Shown here: positions 49,376 to 58,764 of the stretch, piece after piece
Layout: each line of letters begins with the position of its first letter
How positions within the stretch are numbered: position 1 is the first letter of the stretch
NCBI GenBank assembly: GCA_018402545.1
Contig: JAGYIL010000002.1
Span: 186,001-250,000 of the forward strand
Length of the DNA: 64,000 bases
Source: Saccharospirillum sp.
GTDB taxonomy: Bacteria; Pseudomonadota; Gammaproteobacteria; Pseudomonadales; Natronospirillaceae
Reading direction: 5' to 3'
The notes under the pieces: generated by a model
The model's database searches: none
What the model saw: only the letters and a program-made list of their open reading frames with translations
What the model was told of the DNA's origin: nothing
Made by a program: the position numbers and the translations under genes

Positions 49376-51526
49376 TTAAAACAGCGTGCGCGGGTGTTGC
49401 TCGGCGTAGGCAATACCGCCCTTGCCGGAGCGCTTGATGCCATACATGGCCTGGTCGGCATGGTGCATCAGCGTATCCAGATCCCGCCCGTGCGATCCGT
49501 ACCGTGCCACGCCAATGCTGGCCGACACCGCGACCTGCTCGTTATTGGAAACCACCGGCTTTTCTATGACCGAGAGCATTCGGCTGATAAAGCCGTGAAT
49601 GGCCGGTTCGTTGTCGAAATCATCCACAATGATCACAAACTCGTCGCCCCCGACGCGGGCGGCGAAATCAGTCTTGCGCAGAGCATCGGAGAGTCGGCCG
49701 GCAAGGGCCATCAAAACGGAATCGCCCACGCGGTGACCATGGCGGTCGTTCACCGGTTTGAAACCATCGAGGTCGATGTACACCAGATAAAAGGCCCGAC
49801 CGGATTCATTGGCCATCGCGATCCGCTCATCCACAAAATTGACCAGCAGTCGCCGGTTGGGCAGTCGCGTCAGAGTGTCGTGGTTCGCCATGTACTCAAT
49901 GCGTTGCTGGGCCGCTTCTATCTGGGTTTTCTCGTGCGACAGGGCGGTATTCACTTCATACAGTTGCTGGTGGCTGAGTGCATTGCTGAGCGTAATGGCG
50001 AGGAAGGGAGCCAGCGAGCTCAGTAGCTCCAGCTCATCGGACCCAAAGCGTTCAGCCACTGAACTTTGCAGCGACACCATGCCAATGACGGCCTGGTTGT
50101 GAATCAATGGCACGAACAGCTGCGACAGTGGCAATTTGCGGTTATCGCCCAGCCTGAGCGAGCTGGGCTGGTGTTTTTCTCCGCTGATCAGCAGCGGTTC
50201 GCCGGAACGAATCGCCTGCACTGCCCGGCTTTGATCGAATGAATAGGGAATGGAAAACCCGGGCAGCCGGGCGCCGTCGTCAATGACCATCACATACTCG
50301 ATGGCTTCAACGTCGGGGCGGTTCAGCGCCAGCGAGACAAAGTGCACATCGAGCCGCTGGCGAACAATGTCGTACAGCTTCTGGCCGATATCGTCCATGC
50401 GCAGCGACGAGGCCAGTTGGCGCGCCAGCTCATTGATCAGTTGCAGCCGGGACTGGGCGGCCTTGAGTTGCCGGTTCTCGTGCTGCGCGATCTGCCGGGC
50501 CAGACGTTCGTCTTCCATCTTGGCTTCGTATTGCCGCAGCTCGATTTGGCGGCGAACGTCTCGCTGTTGCAGCTTGCGCTCAAGATCCAGCGCCAGGCGC
50601 AACACGATGTGCGCGGCCCGGTATTTTCTGGCCCGTTCCAGACACACCGCCAGGGTTTCCAGCGCACGCTGCTGAATCAGGCTGAATTCAGGCAAGCCCT
50701 CGCGGCGCAGCCCCTGGCGCAGCGTATGTACCGCCCGGGAAAATTGGCCGGTGGAGGCGAGCACCTTGGCCAGCTCGATATAAGCGTAGAGGCCGGTGAC
50801 CCCTTCTTTATCGAACTCGGGGTGATCGATGGTCACCAGCAAGGTGGTTTCAGCCTCGACCAGGCGGTTCTGCAGGCGCTGGCAGCGGGCAACGGCGATC
50901 AGCGCCTGAATTTCCAGATGACCGAAATTCAACTGGCGTGCGTATTCCAGCGCGGCGCGGCAACCGAGCAGCGCATCCTGAAAGCGGCTGTGCCGGCTGT
51001 GCAGGTGGGCTTGCAAAAGAGCCGCTTCACCGAGATTTTCAGCCGTCACAGTAGAGGTATCGAGACCAAGCGCCTGATTCAGAAGATCTTCAGCGCTGTC
51101 GAGATCATCGATTTCGTAATGCAGTGACGCCAGGTTCAACTGAGCAGCGAAGAGGCCGTTCATATTGCTGATCGACTGGCAAATCACCAGTGACTGGCGA
51201 TAGTGGTGCAGTGCTTCCCCGTACTGCCCCATTCCCTGGTAGGCCATGCCCATGCCGTTATGGATGCGCCAGATTTCTTCCTGATGCTTGAGTTGCTCAG
51301 CCAGGGCCAGGGCTTCGGAGAACTTTTTCAGGGCCTGGAGGTGATCGCCAAGAAAGTTGTACCCCCAACCCTCATGAAACGCCAGTTGGCAGGCCTTCAA
51401 CGGATCGGCCTCAACCAGTGTTCGGGCCCGGTCCAGCAGCCTGAGTGCCGAAACCGGCTCGGAGATCATGACTACCCAAGCCTCCTCCAGGCAAGCGCTA
51501 AACGAGTTGGGCTGGTCCGTGATCAC
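49376..51526 (-). CDS. TPR-GAF-GGDEF diguanylate cyclase
   Basis: The protein (716 residues) has tetratricopeptide-like helical repeats over about residues 20-330, a coiled-coil (about 330-365), a GAF domain (about 370-530) and a C-terminal GGDEF domain (HDTLTRLPNRRLLV, RKTDFAARVGGDEFVIIVDD, ASIGVARYG). The GGDEF site and the RxxD inhibitory site are intact, so it should make c-di-GMP. No membrane helix is seen, so it is cytoplasmic. The start is a GTG at 51526; an ATG at 51469 with GGAGG upstream is an alternative. Confidence 0.88.
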   Translation of the reverse strand: MITDQPNSFSACLEEAWVVMISEPVSALRLLDRARTLVEADPLKACQLAFHEGWGYNFLGDHLQALKKFSEALALAEQLKHQEEIWRIHNGMGMAYQGMGQYGEALHHYRQSLVICQSISNMNGLFAAQLNLASLHYEIDDLDSAEDLLNQALGLDTSTVTAENLGEAALLQAHLHSRHSRFQDALLGCRAALEYARQLNFGHLEIQALIAVARCQRLQNRLVEAETTLLVTIDHPEFDKEGVTGLYAYIELAKVLASTGQFSRAVHTLRQGLRREGLPEFSLIQQRALETLAVCLERARKYRAAHIVLRLALDLERKLQQRDVRRQIELRQYEAKMEDERLARQIAQHENRQLKAAQSRLQLINELARQLASSLRMDDIGQKLYDIVRQRLDVHFVSLALNRPDVEAIEYVMVIDDGARLPGFSIPYSFDQSRAVQAIRSGEPLLISGEKHQPSSLRLGDNRKLPLSQLFVPLIHNQAVIGMVSLQSSVAERFGSDELELLSSLAPFLAITLSNALSHQQLYEVNTALSHEKTQIEAAQQRIEYMANHDTLTRLPNRRLLVNFVDERIAMANESGRAFYLVYIDLDGFKPVNDRHGHRVGDSVLMALAGRLSDALRKTDFAARVGGDEFVIIVDDFDNEPAIHGFISRMLSVIEKPVVSNNEQVAVSASIGVARYGSHGRDLDTLMHHADQAMYGIKRSGKGGIAYAEQHPRTLF

Positions 51527-51669
51527 GGTGCAATCTCAGTCATCAAAGTGGTCATGTTCTTTTTGTTGAAGGTCGATCATTGTAAAGGCCTCGGTGCCAA
51601 CAAGCGATTGCAGGGGTGTCGTTTGCGCCCCCCTCTAAAGGATGACTCACCACGCTCTTCGGCTGGTAT

Positions 51670-52107
51670 TCAGTGTTCCAGCAAGAAGGTAACCGGCCCG
51701 TCGTTGGTCAGGCTCACTTGCATGTTAGCGCCAAACTGACCGGTCTCGACCCATGGGTGGCGCTGTTTCACTGCTGCAACCAGGGACGAAAACACCGTGA
51801 CTCCATGCTCCGGGGTAGCGGCCGACGTAAAGCTGGGCCGCAGGCCCTTGCGGGTATCGGCCGAGAGCGTAAATTGCGGCACCAGCAATACACCGCCACC
51901 TATTTGCTGGACGTTCAGGTTCATGCGGCCGTCAGCATCGGCAAACACCCGATAATTGAGCAAGCGATGGGCCATTTTTTCGATGTTTGGTGCGCCATCG
52001 TCGGGATCAATGCCCACCAGCACCAGCAAGCCCTGATCAATCGCGCCGATGTTGGCATTGTCGACAGTGACCTGTGCCCGGGTGACACGCTGAATCAGGG
52101 CTTTCAT
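51670..52107 (-). CDS. dtd: D-aminoacyl-tRNA deacylase
   Basis: This 145-residue homodimeric enzyme removes D-amino acids from tRNA. It has the family motifs VPQFTLSADTRKGLRPSF and TNDGPVTFLLE, the cross-subunit Gly-Pro pair that excludes L-amino acids. It lies 85 bp after pip in the same direction, a neighbour pairing common in gammaproteobacteria. Confidence 0.95.
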   Translation of the reverse strand: MKALIQRVTRAQVTVDNANIGAIDQGLLVLVGIDPDDGAPNIEKMAHRLLNYRVFADADGRMNLNVQQIGGGVLLVPQFTLSADTRKGLRPSFTSAATPEHGVTVFSSLVAAVKQRHPWVETGQFGANMQVSLTNDGPVTFLLEH

Positions 52108-52192
52108 GGCAATAACGTCCAGTTGGCGGGAGGATCAATAAAGGTGTGTTGAAACCATAGCCGAGTTTGGCAAAAAAACGACTCCGGAGAGA

Positions 52193-53164
52193 CTATTCTG
52201 CCCGCCCCGGATCATGGCGCAGGTAGCGACTCCACTTTTGGGTGGCGCGCACCAGCGCATCGACATTGGCTGGATCGAAAGCGGAATGGCCGCCTTCGCG
52301 AATAAAGTCGAGTTCGGCGTCCGGCCAGTGTTTCGACAAGGCCCAGGCTTGCTCGGGCGGGCAGATCATGTCGTAGCGGCCATGAACTATGGTACCGGGT
52401 ATGCCGGCCAGCGCTCCGGCCGCTTCCAGAATCTGATTTTCGGCCAGAAAACACTTTTCGCGAAAAAAGTGCGCCGAAATGCGCGCCAGACTTAACGCCA
52501 CATGCGTCTGAGTGAAATAGTCGAGCGACTGGGTGCTGGGCCGCAGCGAGGCATTAACGGCCTCCCAGCGAGCCCAGGCCTTGGCGGCCCCAACCCGCGC
52601 CAGGTCATTGCTGCCATGCAACAACTGATAATAGTTTTCGACCAGGTCGGTTCCGGTAGCCCCTTCAACCGGTTCCAGAAAGCGCTCCCACTCTTCCGGA
52701 AAATAACGCCCGGCACCGCTGCGATACAGCCAGTCGAGATCCTGCTGCCGGCCAAGAAAGATGCCACGCAAGATCATCGCAGACACCTGGGCTGGGTAGG
52801 CCTGGGCGTACAGCAACGCCAGGGTGCTGCCCCAACTGCCACCGAACAGTACCCACCGATCGATCTTCAGGTGCTGTCGCAACTGTTCAAGGTCATCGAC
52901 CAGGGCTTCTGAGGTGTTGTTGTTAGTTTCAGCATGGGGCTCGGACTGACCGGCACCGCGCTGATCGTAGAGGATGATGCGGTAGTGTTCGGGGTCGAAG
53001 AAACGCCGCATCTGATCGGAACAGCCTGCCCCCGGGCCACCGTGGATAACCACCACCGGCAGGCCATCGGCCGTTCCCGACTCTTCAAAATAGAGCTGAT
53101 GACCACCGCTTACCGCCAGATGGCTTTGGTTATAGGGTCGAATCTCCGGGTATAGCGGCAGCAT
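52193..53164 (-). CDS. pip: Proline iminopeptidase
   Basis: This 323-residue alpha/beta-hydrolase releases N-terminal proline from peptides. Seen are the oxyanion segment HGGPGAGCSDQMRRFFDP, YDQRGAGQS, the nucleophile elbow FGGSWGSTLALLYAQ, and GRYDMICPPEQAW with the final His in REGGHSAFD. The length and motif order match the bacterial Pip family (S33). Confidence 0.94.
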   Translation of the reverse strand: MLPLYPEIRPYNQSHLAVSGGHQLYFEESGTADGLPVVVIHGGPGAGCSDQMRRFFDPEHYRIILYDQRGAGQSEPHAETNNNTSEALVDDLEQLRQHLKIDRWVLFGGSWGSTLALLYAQAYPAQVSAMILRGIFLGRQQDLDWLYRSGAGRYFPEEWERFLEPVEGATGTDLVENYYQLLHGSNDLARVGAAKAWARWEAVNASLRPSTQSLDYFTQTHVALSLARISAHFFREKCFLAENQILEAAGALAGIPGTIVHGRYDMICPPEQAWALSKHWPDAELDFIREGGHSAFDPANVDALVRATQKWSRYLRHDPGRAE

Positions 53165-53340
53165 TCAGCATCCTCTTCGCGGGTTTCTTGTTATCAGGGC
53201 CAACCGGATAAACAGGCCTGTTGGCGTCTACAGGCATCGGTCACAGACCGGCGGCTAATAATGACACAGGCAATTCAGGCTGCACAGCACCCCGGGGTTA
53301 CCGCCATTGTGATGCACAGCCGCTTCCCCTACTATCGCTG

Positions 53341-53531
53341 CACCTGGGCATCGCCAGGTGTGGCCCACTGCGGGCCAAACCCAAACGGCGATGCTTAATA
53401 CGGGGGAATCCGGTGAGAATCCGGAGCTGTCGCGCAACGGTAAGGCGAATCGGCCACCGGCTAGAAGCCCGGATGGATTGACGTCGTCAAAGCCCGAATG
53501 CCCGTCCAGGCCAGGAGACGCCGGTCATCTC
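53341..53531 (+). ncRNA. Cobalamin (B12) riboswitch
   Basis: Conserved blocks are visible: GGGGGAATCCGGTGAGAATC, then CGGAGCTGTCGCGCAACGGT and AAG, AGCCCGGATG, and near the end CAGGCCAGGAGACGCCGGTC. Hairpins CACCTGG/CCAGGTG (53341-53360) and GGCCC/GGGCC (53362-53376) precede the core. It ends about 45 bp before btuF. Borders are approximate. Confidence 0.88.
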
Positions 53532-53577
53532 GACTGACTGGTGTGTCCATCATCCTCGCGTTAGGGAGCATTCTTTG

Positions 53578-54438
53578 ATGAAACCGTTACTAACCGGCCT
53601 TGTGGCGCTGGTGTTTACCCCCTGCTTATTATGGGCCGATATTCGACTCGTCGACGATGTTGGCGACGCCCTGGTACTCGACCGGCCCGCCCAGCGCATT
53701 GTCAGCCTGGTTCCCCATGCCACCGAGCTGTTGTTCGACATCGATGCCGGTGATCTCATTCTGGCCACCGTTGCCTATGCCGACTACCCGCCCGCGGCCC
53801 AGGAACTGCCCCGGGTGGGCGACTACAACGCCCTGAATACCGAGGCCATCGTGGCGCTCGAGCCCGACCTACTGATCGCCTTTACCAGCGGCGGCAATCG
53901 CGACCAGATCAGCCGATTACGAGCCCTGGGTTACCCGGTATTCACCTCCGACCCGCAAACCTTCGCCGATATTGATCGTACCTTGCGTCAGTTTGGCCAG
54001 CTGACCGGCCGGGAAGGGAGCGCCAACCGGGTAGCCGACCGGTTCAGTGCCGACATTGAACGCCTGACTCTGAAGTATGGCGAAAAAGCTGCACTGCAGG
54101 TGTTTTATCAGGTCTGGCACGACCCGCTGATTACGCTGAACGGAGCCACCTTTATCAGCCAAATTATAGAGATGTGCGGTGGGGTTAACGTCTTCGCTGA
54201 TCTGCCGATGCTGTCACCCCAGGTCAGTCTGGAGGCGGTGATCGACAAGAACCCCGAGGTGATCGTTACCTCGGGTGATGACACCGGCTGGCACCAGTGG
54301 CCGCAGCTGCAGGCGGTAGCCAATGAGGCTTTGCTGGAGACCGATCCGGACACCATGCACCGGCCCGTCCCAGCCCTGGTCAGCGGGGCAACGGAACTCT
54401 GTGAGGCAATGGACCGGGTTCGGGAGCGGATGGACTAA
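53578..54438 (+). CDS. btuF: Cobalamin ABC transporter substrate-binding protein
   Basis: The protein has a signal peptide (ending LLWA-DI) and the type III binding fold with BtuF features: RIVSLVPHATELLFDIDAGD, GDYNALNTEAIVALEPDLLIAF, and IEMCGGVNVFADLPMLSPQVSLEAVI. It captures B12 in the periplasm for BtuCD. The riboswitch upstream supports the assignment. btuC, btuD and btuB are not in the window. ATG at 53578 has AGGGAG upstream; the codon before is TTG. It is convergent with sco1, 5 bp away. Confidence 0.92.
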   Translation: MKPLLTGLVALVFTPCLLWADIRLVDDVGDALVLDRPAQRIVSLVPHATELLFDIDAGDLILATVAYADYPPAAQELPRVGDYNALNTEAIVALEPDLLIAFTSGGNRDQISRLRALGYPVFTSDPQTFADIDRTLRQFGQLTGREGSANRVADRFSADIERLTLKYGEKAALQVFYQVWHDPLITLNGATFISQIIEMCGGVNVFADLPMLSPQVSLEAVIDKNPEVIVTSGDDTGWHQWPQLQAVANEALLETDPDTMHRPVPALVSGATELCEAMDRVRERMD

Positions 54439-54443
54439 ATGGG

Positions 54444-55103
54444 CTAGTCGTATTCGACTAGCAAGGCCATCACTTCGGCAATCTGGCCCGGAGTGTGCGG
54501 CGGCCGCAGCAGTGCCCGGTACTCCCCTTCAGGGTTGATGATGGCAATGTTATCGCTGTGGGCAACGGTGTACACCTCGCCTTCACCTTCGGGGTAGAAC
54601 AGGGTATTGAGCTGTTGTGCCAGGGTTTGCAGGTCGGCTACATCACCGGTGAGTCCGGTGAACTCGGGGTGGAAGAAAGGCACATACTCAGACAACACTT
54701 CCGGCGTATCGCGCGCCGGGTCAACGGTAACCATCCACATACGCACTTGGTCGGAAAGCCCTTGCTCGGTGAGCGTCCGGTAGGCCTGGGCCATGTCTGT
54801 CATGTTGGTCGGGCAGATATCGGGGCAGAAGGTGTAACCGAAATTGATCACATGCCACTGGCCATTGAGATCGGCCGTTGAGAAGGCTTCTCCCTGGTGT
54901 GAGACCAGCTCAACCACCGGTACCTCGCGCACCGTGTCGAAATAGAGGGTATCGCGTTGCTCGAGCTCGGCTTTCAGATCGGGCGAAGCGTTGACCGTTC
55001 TGTAGATAGACCCGGCAAACACCAAAGCCACCAGGCCAAACAAGGCCAGAGACGTCCAGAGAATTCGACGATTGGGCGGTGCTGGCAGGGTCTCGGTGGT
55101 CAT
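54444..55103 (-). CDS. SCO1/SenC copper chaperone for cytochrome oxidase
   Basis: After one membrane helix (ILWTSLALFGLVALVFAGSIY) comes a thioredoxin-like domain with the copper site FGYTFCPDICP (CxxxC) and a distal His in VAHSDNIAII. It helps load the Cu-A centre of subunit II. It is the last gene of the oxidase assembly run and its start overlaps the ctaB stop by 4 bp. Confidence 0.92.
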   Translation of the reverse strand: MTTETLPAPPNRRILWTSLALFGLVALVFAGSIYRTVNASPDLKAELEQRDTLYFDTVREVPVVELVSHQGEAFSTADLNGQWHVINFGYTFCPDICPTNMTDMAQAYRTLTEQGLSDQVRMWMVTVDPARDTPEVLSEYVPFFHPEFTGLTGDVADLQTLAQQLNTLFYPEGEGEVYTVAHSDNIAIINPEGEYRALLRPPHTPGQIAEVMALLVEYD

Positions 55104-56002
55104 AGAAAGGTCCTGATCGAATGATCCAGTAGCAGGGCCACAAATAATAACAGCAAATAAGTGATCGAGAACTTGAACGAGCCCCAGGCGGCATCGACTT
55201 TACGATCCATCAACAACCACCAGTTCCACTGCAAGTAACGCAACCCCAGTGCCAGCGCGCACACCGCATAGACCGGCCCCATATTCAGGGTGGCAAAGGG
55301 CAGCAGGCTGATCGCCAGCAGCAGCCAGCTGTAGAGCCAGACGTGGATCTTGGTGTATTGAATGCCGTGGGTGACCGGCATCATCGGGATGTCGGCGTTC
55401 TGGTAATCCTTGATGCGATGTATCGCCAGGGCCCAGAAGTGCGGCGGTGTCCAGGCGAAGATGATCAGTACCAGCAACAACGGCAGGGCGCCAATGCTGC
55501 CGGAAATGGCGGTCCAGCCCAGCAGGGGTGGCATGGCACCCGCCAGCCCGCCAATGACGATATTCTGTGGCGTGGCCCGCTTCAAAAAGCCGGTGTAAAT
55601 CACCGCATAGCCCACCATTGAGGCCAGGGTCAGCCAGGCCGTTAAGGCGTTCACAAACACCATCAGCACGGCAAAGCCGGTCAGCGTCAGACCAAACGCA
55701 AAGATCAGCCCGTTACGCTGGCTGACGCGGCCGGTAGCGACCGGGCGCCGGTGAGTGCGGGCCATCAGTTGATCGATCTTGTGATCAACCAGGTGGTTAA
55801 ACGCTGCGCCCGCCGCCGCCAGGGCAGCGATGCCCAGGGTGCCAAACACCCAGTTGACCAGGCCGGCAGCGCCCTGCTGCGGGGCCAGTGCCATCCCGAC
55901 CCAGGCGGTAATCAGCATCAGCATGACCACCTTGGGCTTGGTCATCTCATAATAATCATGCCAGGCACGGGGGCTGACAGGGGCCGTTATTGTTTTAGAC
56001 AT
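55100..56002 (-). CDS. ctaB: Protoheme IX farnesyltransferase
   Basis: This 300-residue UbiA-type prenyltransferase (also named CyoE) turns heme B into heme O. It has about eight helices and the Asp-rich motif region FNHLVDHKIDQLMARTHRRPVATGR, with the loop FAWTPPHFWALAIHRIKDYQNADIPMMPV. It overlaps ctaA by 8 bp and sco1 by 4 bp. Confidence 0.95.
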   Translation of the reverse strand: MSKTITAPVSPRAWHDYYEMTKPKVVMLMLITAWVGMALAPQQGAAGLVNWVFGTLGIAALAAAGAAFNHLVDHKIDQLMARTHRRPVATGRVSQRNGLIFAFGLTLTGFAVLMVFVNALTAWLTLASMVGYAVIYTGFLKRATPQNIVIGGLAGAMPPLLGWTAISGSIGALPLLLVLIIFAWTPPHFWALAIHRIKDYQNADIPMMPVTHGIQYTKIHVWLYSWLLLAISLLPFATLNMGPVYAVCALALGLRYLQWNWWLLMDRKVDAAWGSFKFSITYLLLLFVALLLDHSIRTFL

Positions 56003-57011
56003 GCTTGGCCTCTCGGTACAAAGTGAAATTGACGGTCGCTACGGCGGCTAACAGCAGCGCCCCGCCCAGATTGTGTAACACCGCCACCGTCAGCGGCAAA
56101 CCAAAATAGATGTTACTCAGACCCAGTGTGACCTGCGCCACCAGAATCAGCAAGAGTGCACTGGCGAGGCCGGCAAAGCGAATGGCGAATAGGCGCCAGA
56201 TCAGCCACAGGCAAATGAGGGTAGTAAAGATAGCCCCAATCCGGTGTGCCATATGGATAGCCGTGCGGGCCGGTACATCAAGGTGTCCGCCCAGATAGTT
56301 GGGCCCAATGGGATGGGCCAGATCGAACCCGGCCACATAATCAGCCTCCGGCCACCACTGGGTCTGACAAGTAAACAGATCCGGACAGGCAAGCGCGGCA
56401 TAGTTGGAAGTCGTCCAGCCGCCTAGAAACACCTGCCCGATCACCACAGCAAGGGTGACCGCAGCCAGCACCCGGGGTAGCCGGCGCGGGGTGCTCGAAA
56501 ATCGCAGGCCGGTTGGCGTCCCAAGGAGTCTCAGGGTTAATAGCCAGAGCAAAGTAAAGGTAGCAAACCCGCCCAGCAGGTGAGCGGTCACCACCTGAGG
56601 CCAAAGTTTCAGCGTGACCGTCCAGGCACCGAACGCGCCTTGCAATATCACCAGAAAGAGCAGGAATAACGGCAATTTGAACGGCTGTTCGGGCCGGTGC
56701 CGGTGGCGAAACGACACTGCCGCTAGAATCAGTATCAGCAAGCCGAGCAAACTGGCCAGATAACGATGCACCATTTCCGGCCAGGTTTTCTCCAGGTCGA
56801 CCGGAATCTCCGGAAAGGCTTCATTGGCCCGGCTGATCTGTTCATCCGTCTGCGGCGCCCAAAGGTGGCCATAGCAGGTGGGCCAGTCCGGGCAGCCCAA
56901 GCCCGCGTCAACCAGCCGGGTAAAAGAACCCAGAACTACAACGGAAATAGCAAACACTGTGGCAAAGGCCGCCAATTTGAACCCAGGTTTTACACCGTAA
57001 CTAGACACCAT
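55995..57011 (-). CDS. ctaA: Heme A synthase
   Basis: This 338-residue COX15/CtaA-family protein oxidises heme O to heme A. Eight helices are visible, with heme-ligand motifs such as GSFTRLVDAGLGCPDWPTCYGH, WPEMVHRYLASLLG, VTAHLLGGFATF and IHMAHRIGAIF. GAGGAA precedes the ATG. Its presence shows that the oxidase uses heme A. Confidence 0.95.
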   Translation of the reverse strand: MVSSYGVKPGFKLAAFATVFAISVVVLGSFTRLVDAGLGCPDWPTCYGHLWAPQTDEQISRANEAFPEIPVDLEKTWPEMVHRYLASLLGLLILILAAVSFRHRHRPEQPFKLPLFLLFLVILQGAFGAWTVTLKLWPQVVTAHLLGGFATFTLLWLLTLRLLGTPTGLRFSSTPRRLPRVLAAVTLAVVIGQVFLGGWTTSNYAALACPDLFTCQTQWWPEADYVAGFDLAHPIGPNYLGGHLDVPARTAIHMAHRIGAIFTTLICLWLIWRLFAIRFAGLASALLLILVAQVTLGLSNIYFGLPLTVAVLHNLGGALLLAAVATVNFTLYREAKHV

Positions 57012-57072
57012 CCATTCCTCATTTTTCTTGTTCGACCGGACTGGCGCATTCGCCCATCCTAACCGTTAGCCG

Positions 57073-57654
57073 CTACCCTATCGTTGACAGCTTCAGCAGC
57101 TTTTTCAAATCATCCAACTGATCCTTAAAGGTGTTTGAAGGGGTGAAGTACAGTGGGATATTGCCGAGCGGGTCTACAATGAAGACGTAGTTTTGTTCGC
57201 TGAACTGTGACGGCACCTGCTTGCGAAATGCATCGGACACGCCACCCAACGGATACAGCTCAAGGCCCGGGTACTGTTCAGTAAGCCCTTCCAGTCCCGC
57301 GGTACGGGACAACAACAGTCGTTTCATTCGTGGTTCGTTCTTGCCCAGTGCCACGTGTGTCTGGCGTTGCAGATATACTTGCTGTTCGCAATCAGCCTGG
57401 CAATTGGCTGAGGTTTGAACCATTAGCCACTGCCGATCGGGGTTCACCGACTCAATATCCAGGCCGAGGTCGTTCAATTGCAATACCGGGGCCAGCAAAA
57501 TACCCTTGTTCACCCGTTCATCCGGGGTCAGCCAGCCAGAGAAATAGAGCAGCGTCGATGACGCCATCACCAGCAAGGGCGTCAGCAGTATCACCAGCAT
57601 TTGCAGCTTGTTAAAACCGTTACTGCGCGGTGCCATCTGAGTGGATTGAGTCAT
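57073..57654 (-). CDS. Conserved hypothetical protein of the oxidase cluster
   Basis: This protein of about 193 residues has one N-terminal helix (LQMLVILLTPLLVMASSTLLYF) and a periplasmic part with a Cys pair (SANCQADCEQQVY) and FVIDPLGNIPLYF near the end. That resembles a thioredoxin/SCO-like fold, possibly decayed. It sits between SURF1 and ctaA as in other gammaproteobacteria. GGAGAAG precedes the two ATGs at 57657 and 57654. A role in oxidase assembly is inferred from position. Confidence 0.8.
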   Translation of the reverse strand: MTQSTQMAPRSNGFNKLQMLVILLTPLLVMASSTLLYFSGWLTPDERVNKGILLAPVLQLNDLGLDIESVNPDRQWLMVQTSANCQADCEQQVYLQRQTHVALGKNEPRMKRLLLSRTAGLEGLTEQYPGLELYPLGGVSDAFRKQVPSQFSEQNYVFIVDPLGNIPLYFTPSNTFKDQLDDLKKLLKLSTIG

Positions 57655-57695
57655 CATCTTCTCCGCACGGCAATCCTGAATAACAGAACGCCGGT

Positions 57696-58436
57696 TCACT
57701 TGGGGTTAGAGTTCTGCTCGACAGAGCTTGAACTGTCTGTTTGTTGTTGCCGGTGTCGCTTGCCAAAGTGAAGGCCAGCGAAGCCATACATGCCCGCCAG
57801 CGCGATGGCCATGGCAAACCACTGCAGGGCATAGCCGGTGTGCATGTCGGCCGACATCACCGAGGGGGTCCAGTTGATCTGACCAACACCGGGCTGACCC
57901 GCGGTTAATTGTAATAAACCCGCCGGCGGCTGGCGTTGCATTTTTTCCGCCATTGCCTGCGGCGCTATGGCCTGAATAACCTGGGGCCACTCATCCGTCA
58001 GTGGCGTGTCGGCCAGAACAATGCTGTCACTAAGTGGGCGCCATTGCCCGACCCAGTCTCTGGTACCCGGGGGGAGTGACAGAGCAGGTAACTGGCGCCG
58101 GTCAGCCGACCCCGGAACCCAGCCAAGCGATACCAGATACCAGCGGTTGCCGGCATCCAGCGGTACCCAGACTTCGTACCCCACCTGGCCTTCCCAGGTG
58201 CGGTTGTCGAGCAACCAGACCTTGTCGGTATCCAGCGTCCCGCTCAGCCGGTAATGCTGGTAATCAACCGGGCGAGTCGTGCTGGTCAGTGTTTCAACGA
58301 CGGTGCGTGCCTTCAACTGCGCTTCCAGCTGGGTTTTCTGCTCAGCTCTGTTAAGCTGCCAGTAGCCCAGCACAATGAAGAGCGGCAAAAAAACCGCTAC
58401 AAAAACAGTGAGCGCCACACCGGGCTTAAATGTCAT
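57696..58436 (-). CDS. SURF1-family cytochrome oxidase assembly protein
   Basis: This 246-residue protein has two terminal helices (VALTVFVAVFLPLFIVLGYWQLNRAE and LQWFAMAIALAGMYGFAG) and a periplasmic domain with the SURF1 features YRLSGTLDTDKVWLLDNRTWEGQVGYEVWVPL and VSLGWVPG. It helps insert heme A into subunit I. Confidence 0.92.
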   Translation of the reverse strand: MTFKPGVALTVFVAVFLPLFIVLGYWQLNRAEQKTQLEAQLKARTVVETLTSTTRPVDYQHYRLSGTLDTDKVWLLDNRTWEGQVGYEVWVPLDAGNRWYLVSLGWVPGSADRRQLPALSLPPGTRDWVGQWRPLSDSIVLADTPLTDEWPQVIQAIAPQAMAEKMQRQPPAGLLQLTAGQPGVGQINWTPSVMSADMHTGYALQWFAMAIALAGMYGFAGLHFGKRHRQQQTDSSSSVEQNSNPK

Positions 58437-58490
58437 AACGCGCCGTCAATGCCGTAACCGAACCAACCCGATTTATCAGGAGCCAGAATT

Positions 58491-58709
58491 ATGTTGTTAA
58501 AAGTCATCATGGTGGTGCTGATCATTGCCATGTTGCTGTCACTGAGCGGTGCCCTGGTGGCCTTATTCAAAGACGAGCCGGAATCAAAACGCATGGTCAA
58601 GCTACTGACCGTCAGGGTGAGTCTGGCTGTCATGATTGTGATCGTGCTGGTGTACGGCTATATGACCGGCGAGCTGATTCAGGGTGCGCCCTGGAGCGGG
58701 CGCTACTGA
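58491..58709 (+). CDS. DUF2909 twin-transmembrane protein
   Basis: This 72-residue protein has two helices (KVIMVVLIIAMLLSLSGALVALF and SLAVMIVIVLVYGYMTG) joined by a charged turn. It is the only plus-strand gene within the oxidase cluster, between SURF1 and ctaE. This opposed position is typical of DUF2909 in related genomes. Function is unknown. A possible ribosome site (CAGGAG) precedes the ATG. Confidence 0.85.
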   Translation: MLLKVIMVVLIIAMLLSLSGALVALFKDEPESKRMVKLLTVRVSLAVMIVIVLVYGYMTGELIQGAPWSGRY

Positions 58710-58764
58710 GGCAGTGAAATGGTGGAGCCCGGAACAGGCTCCACCAGAAAACCCGGACCTGTCT

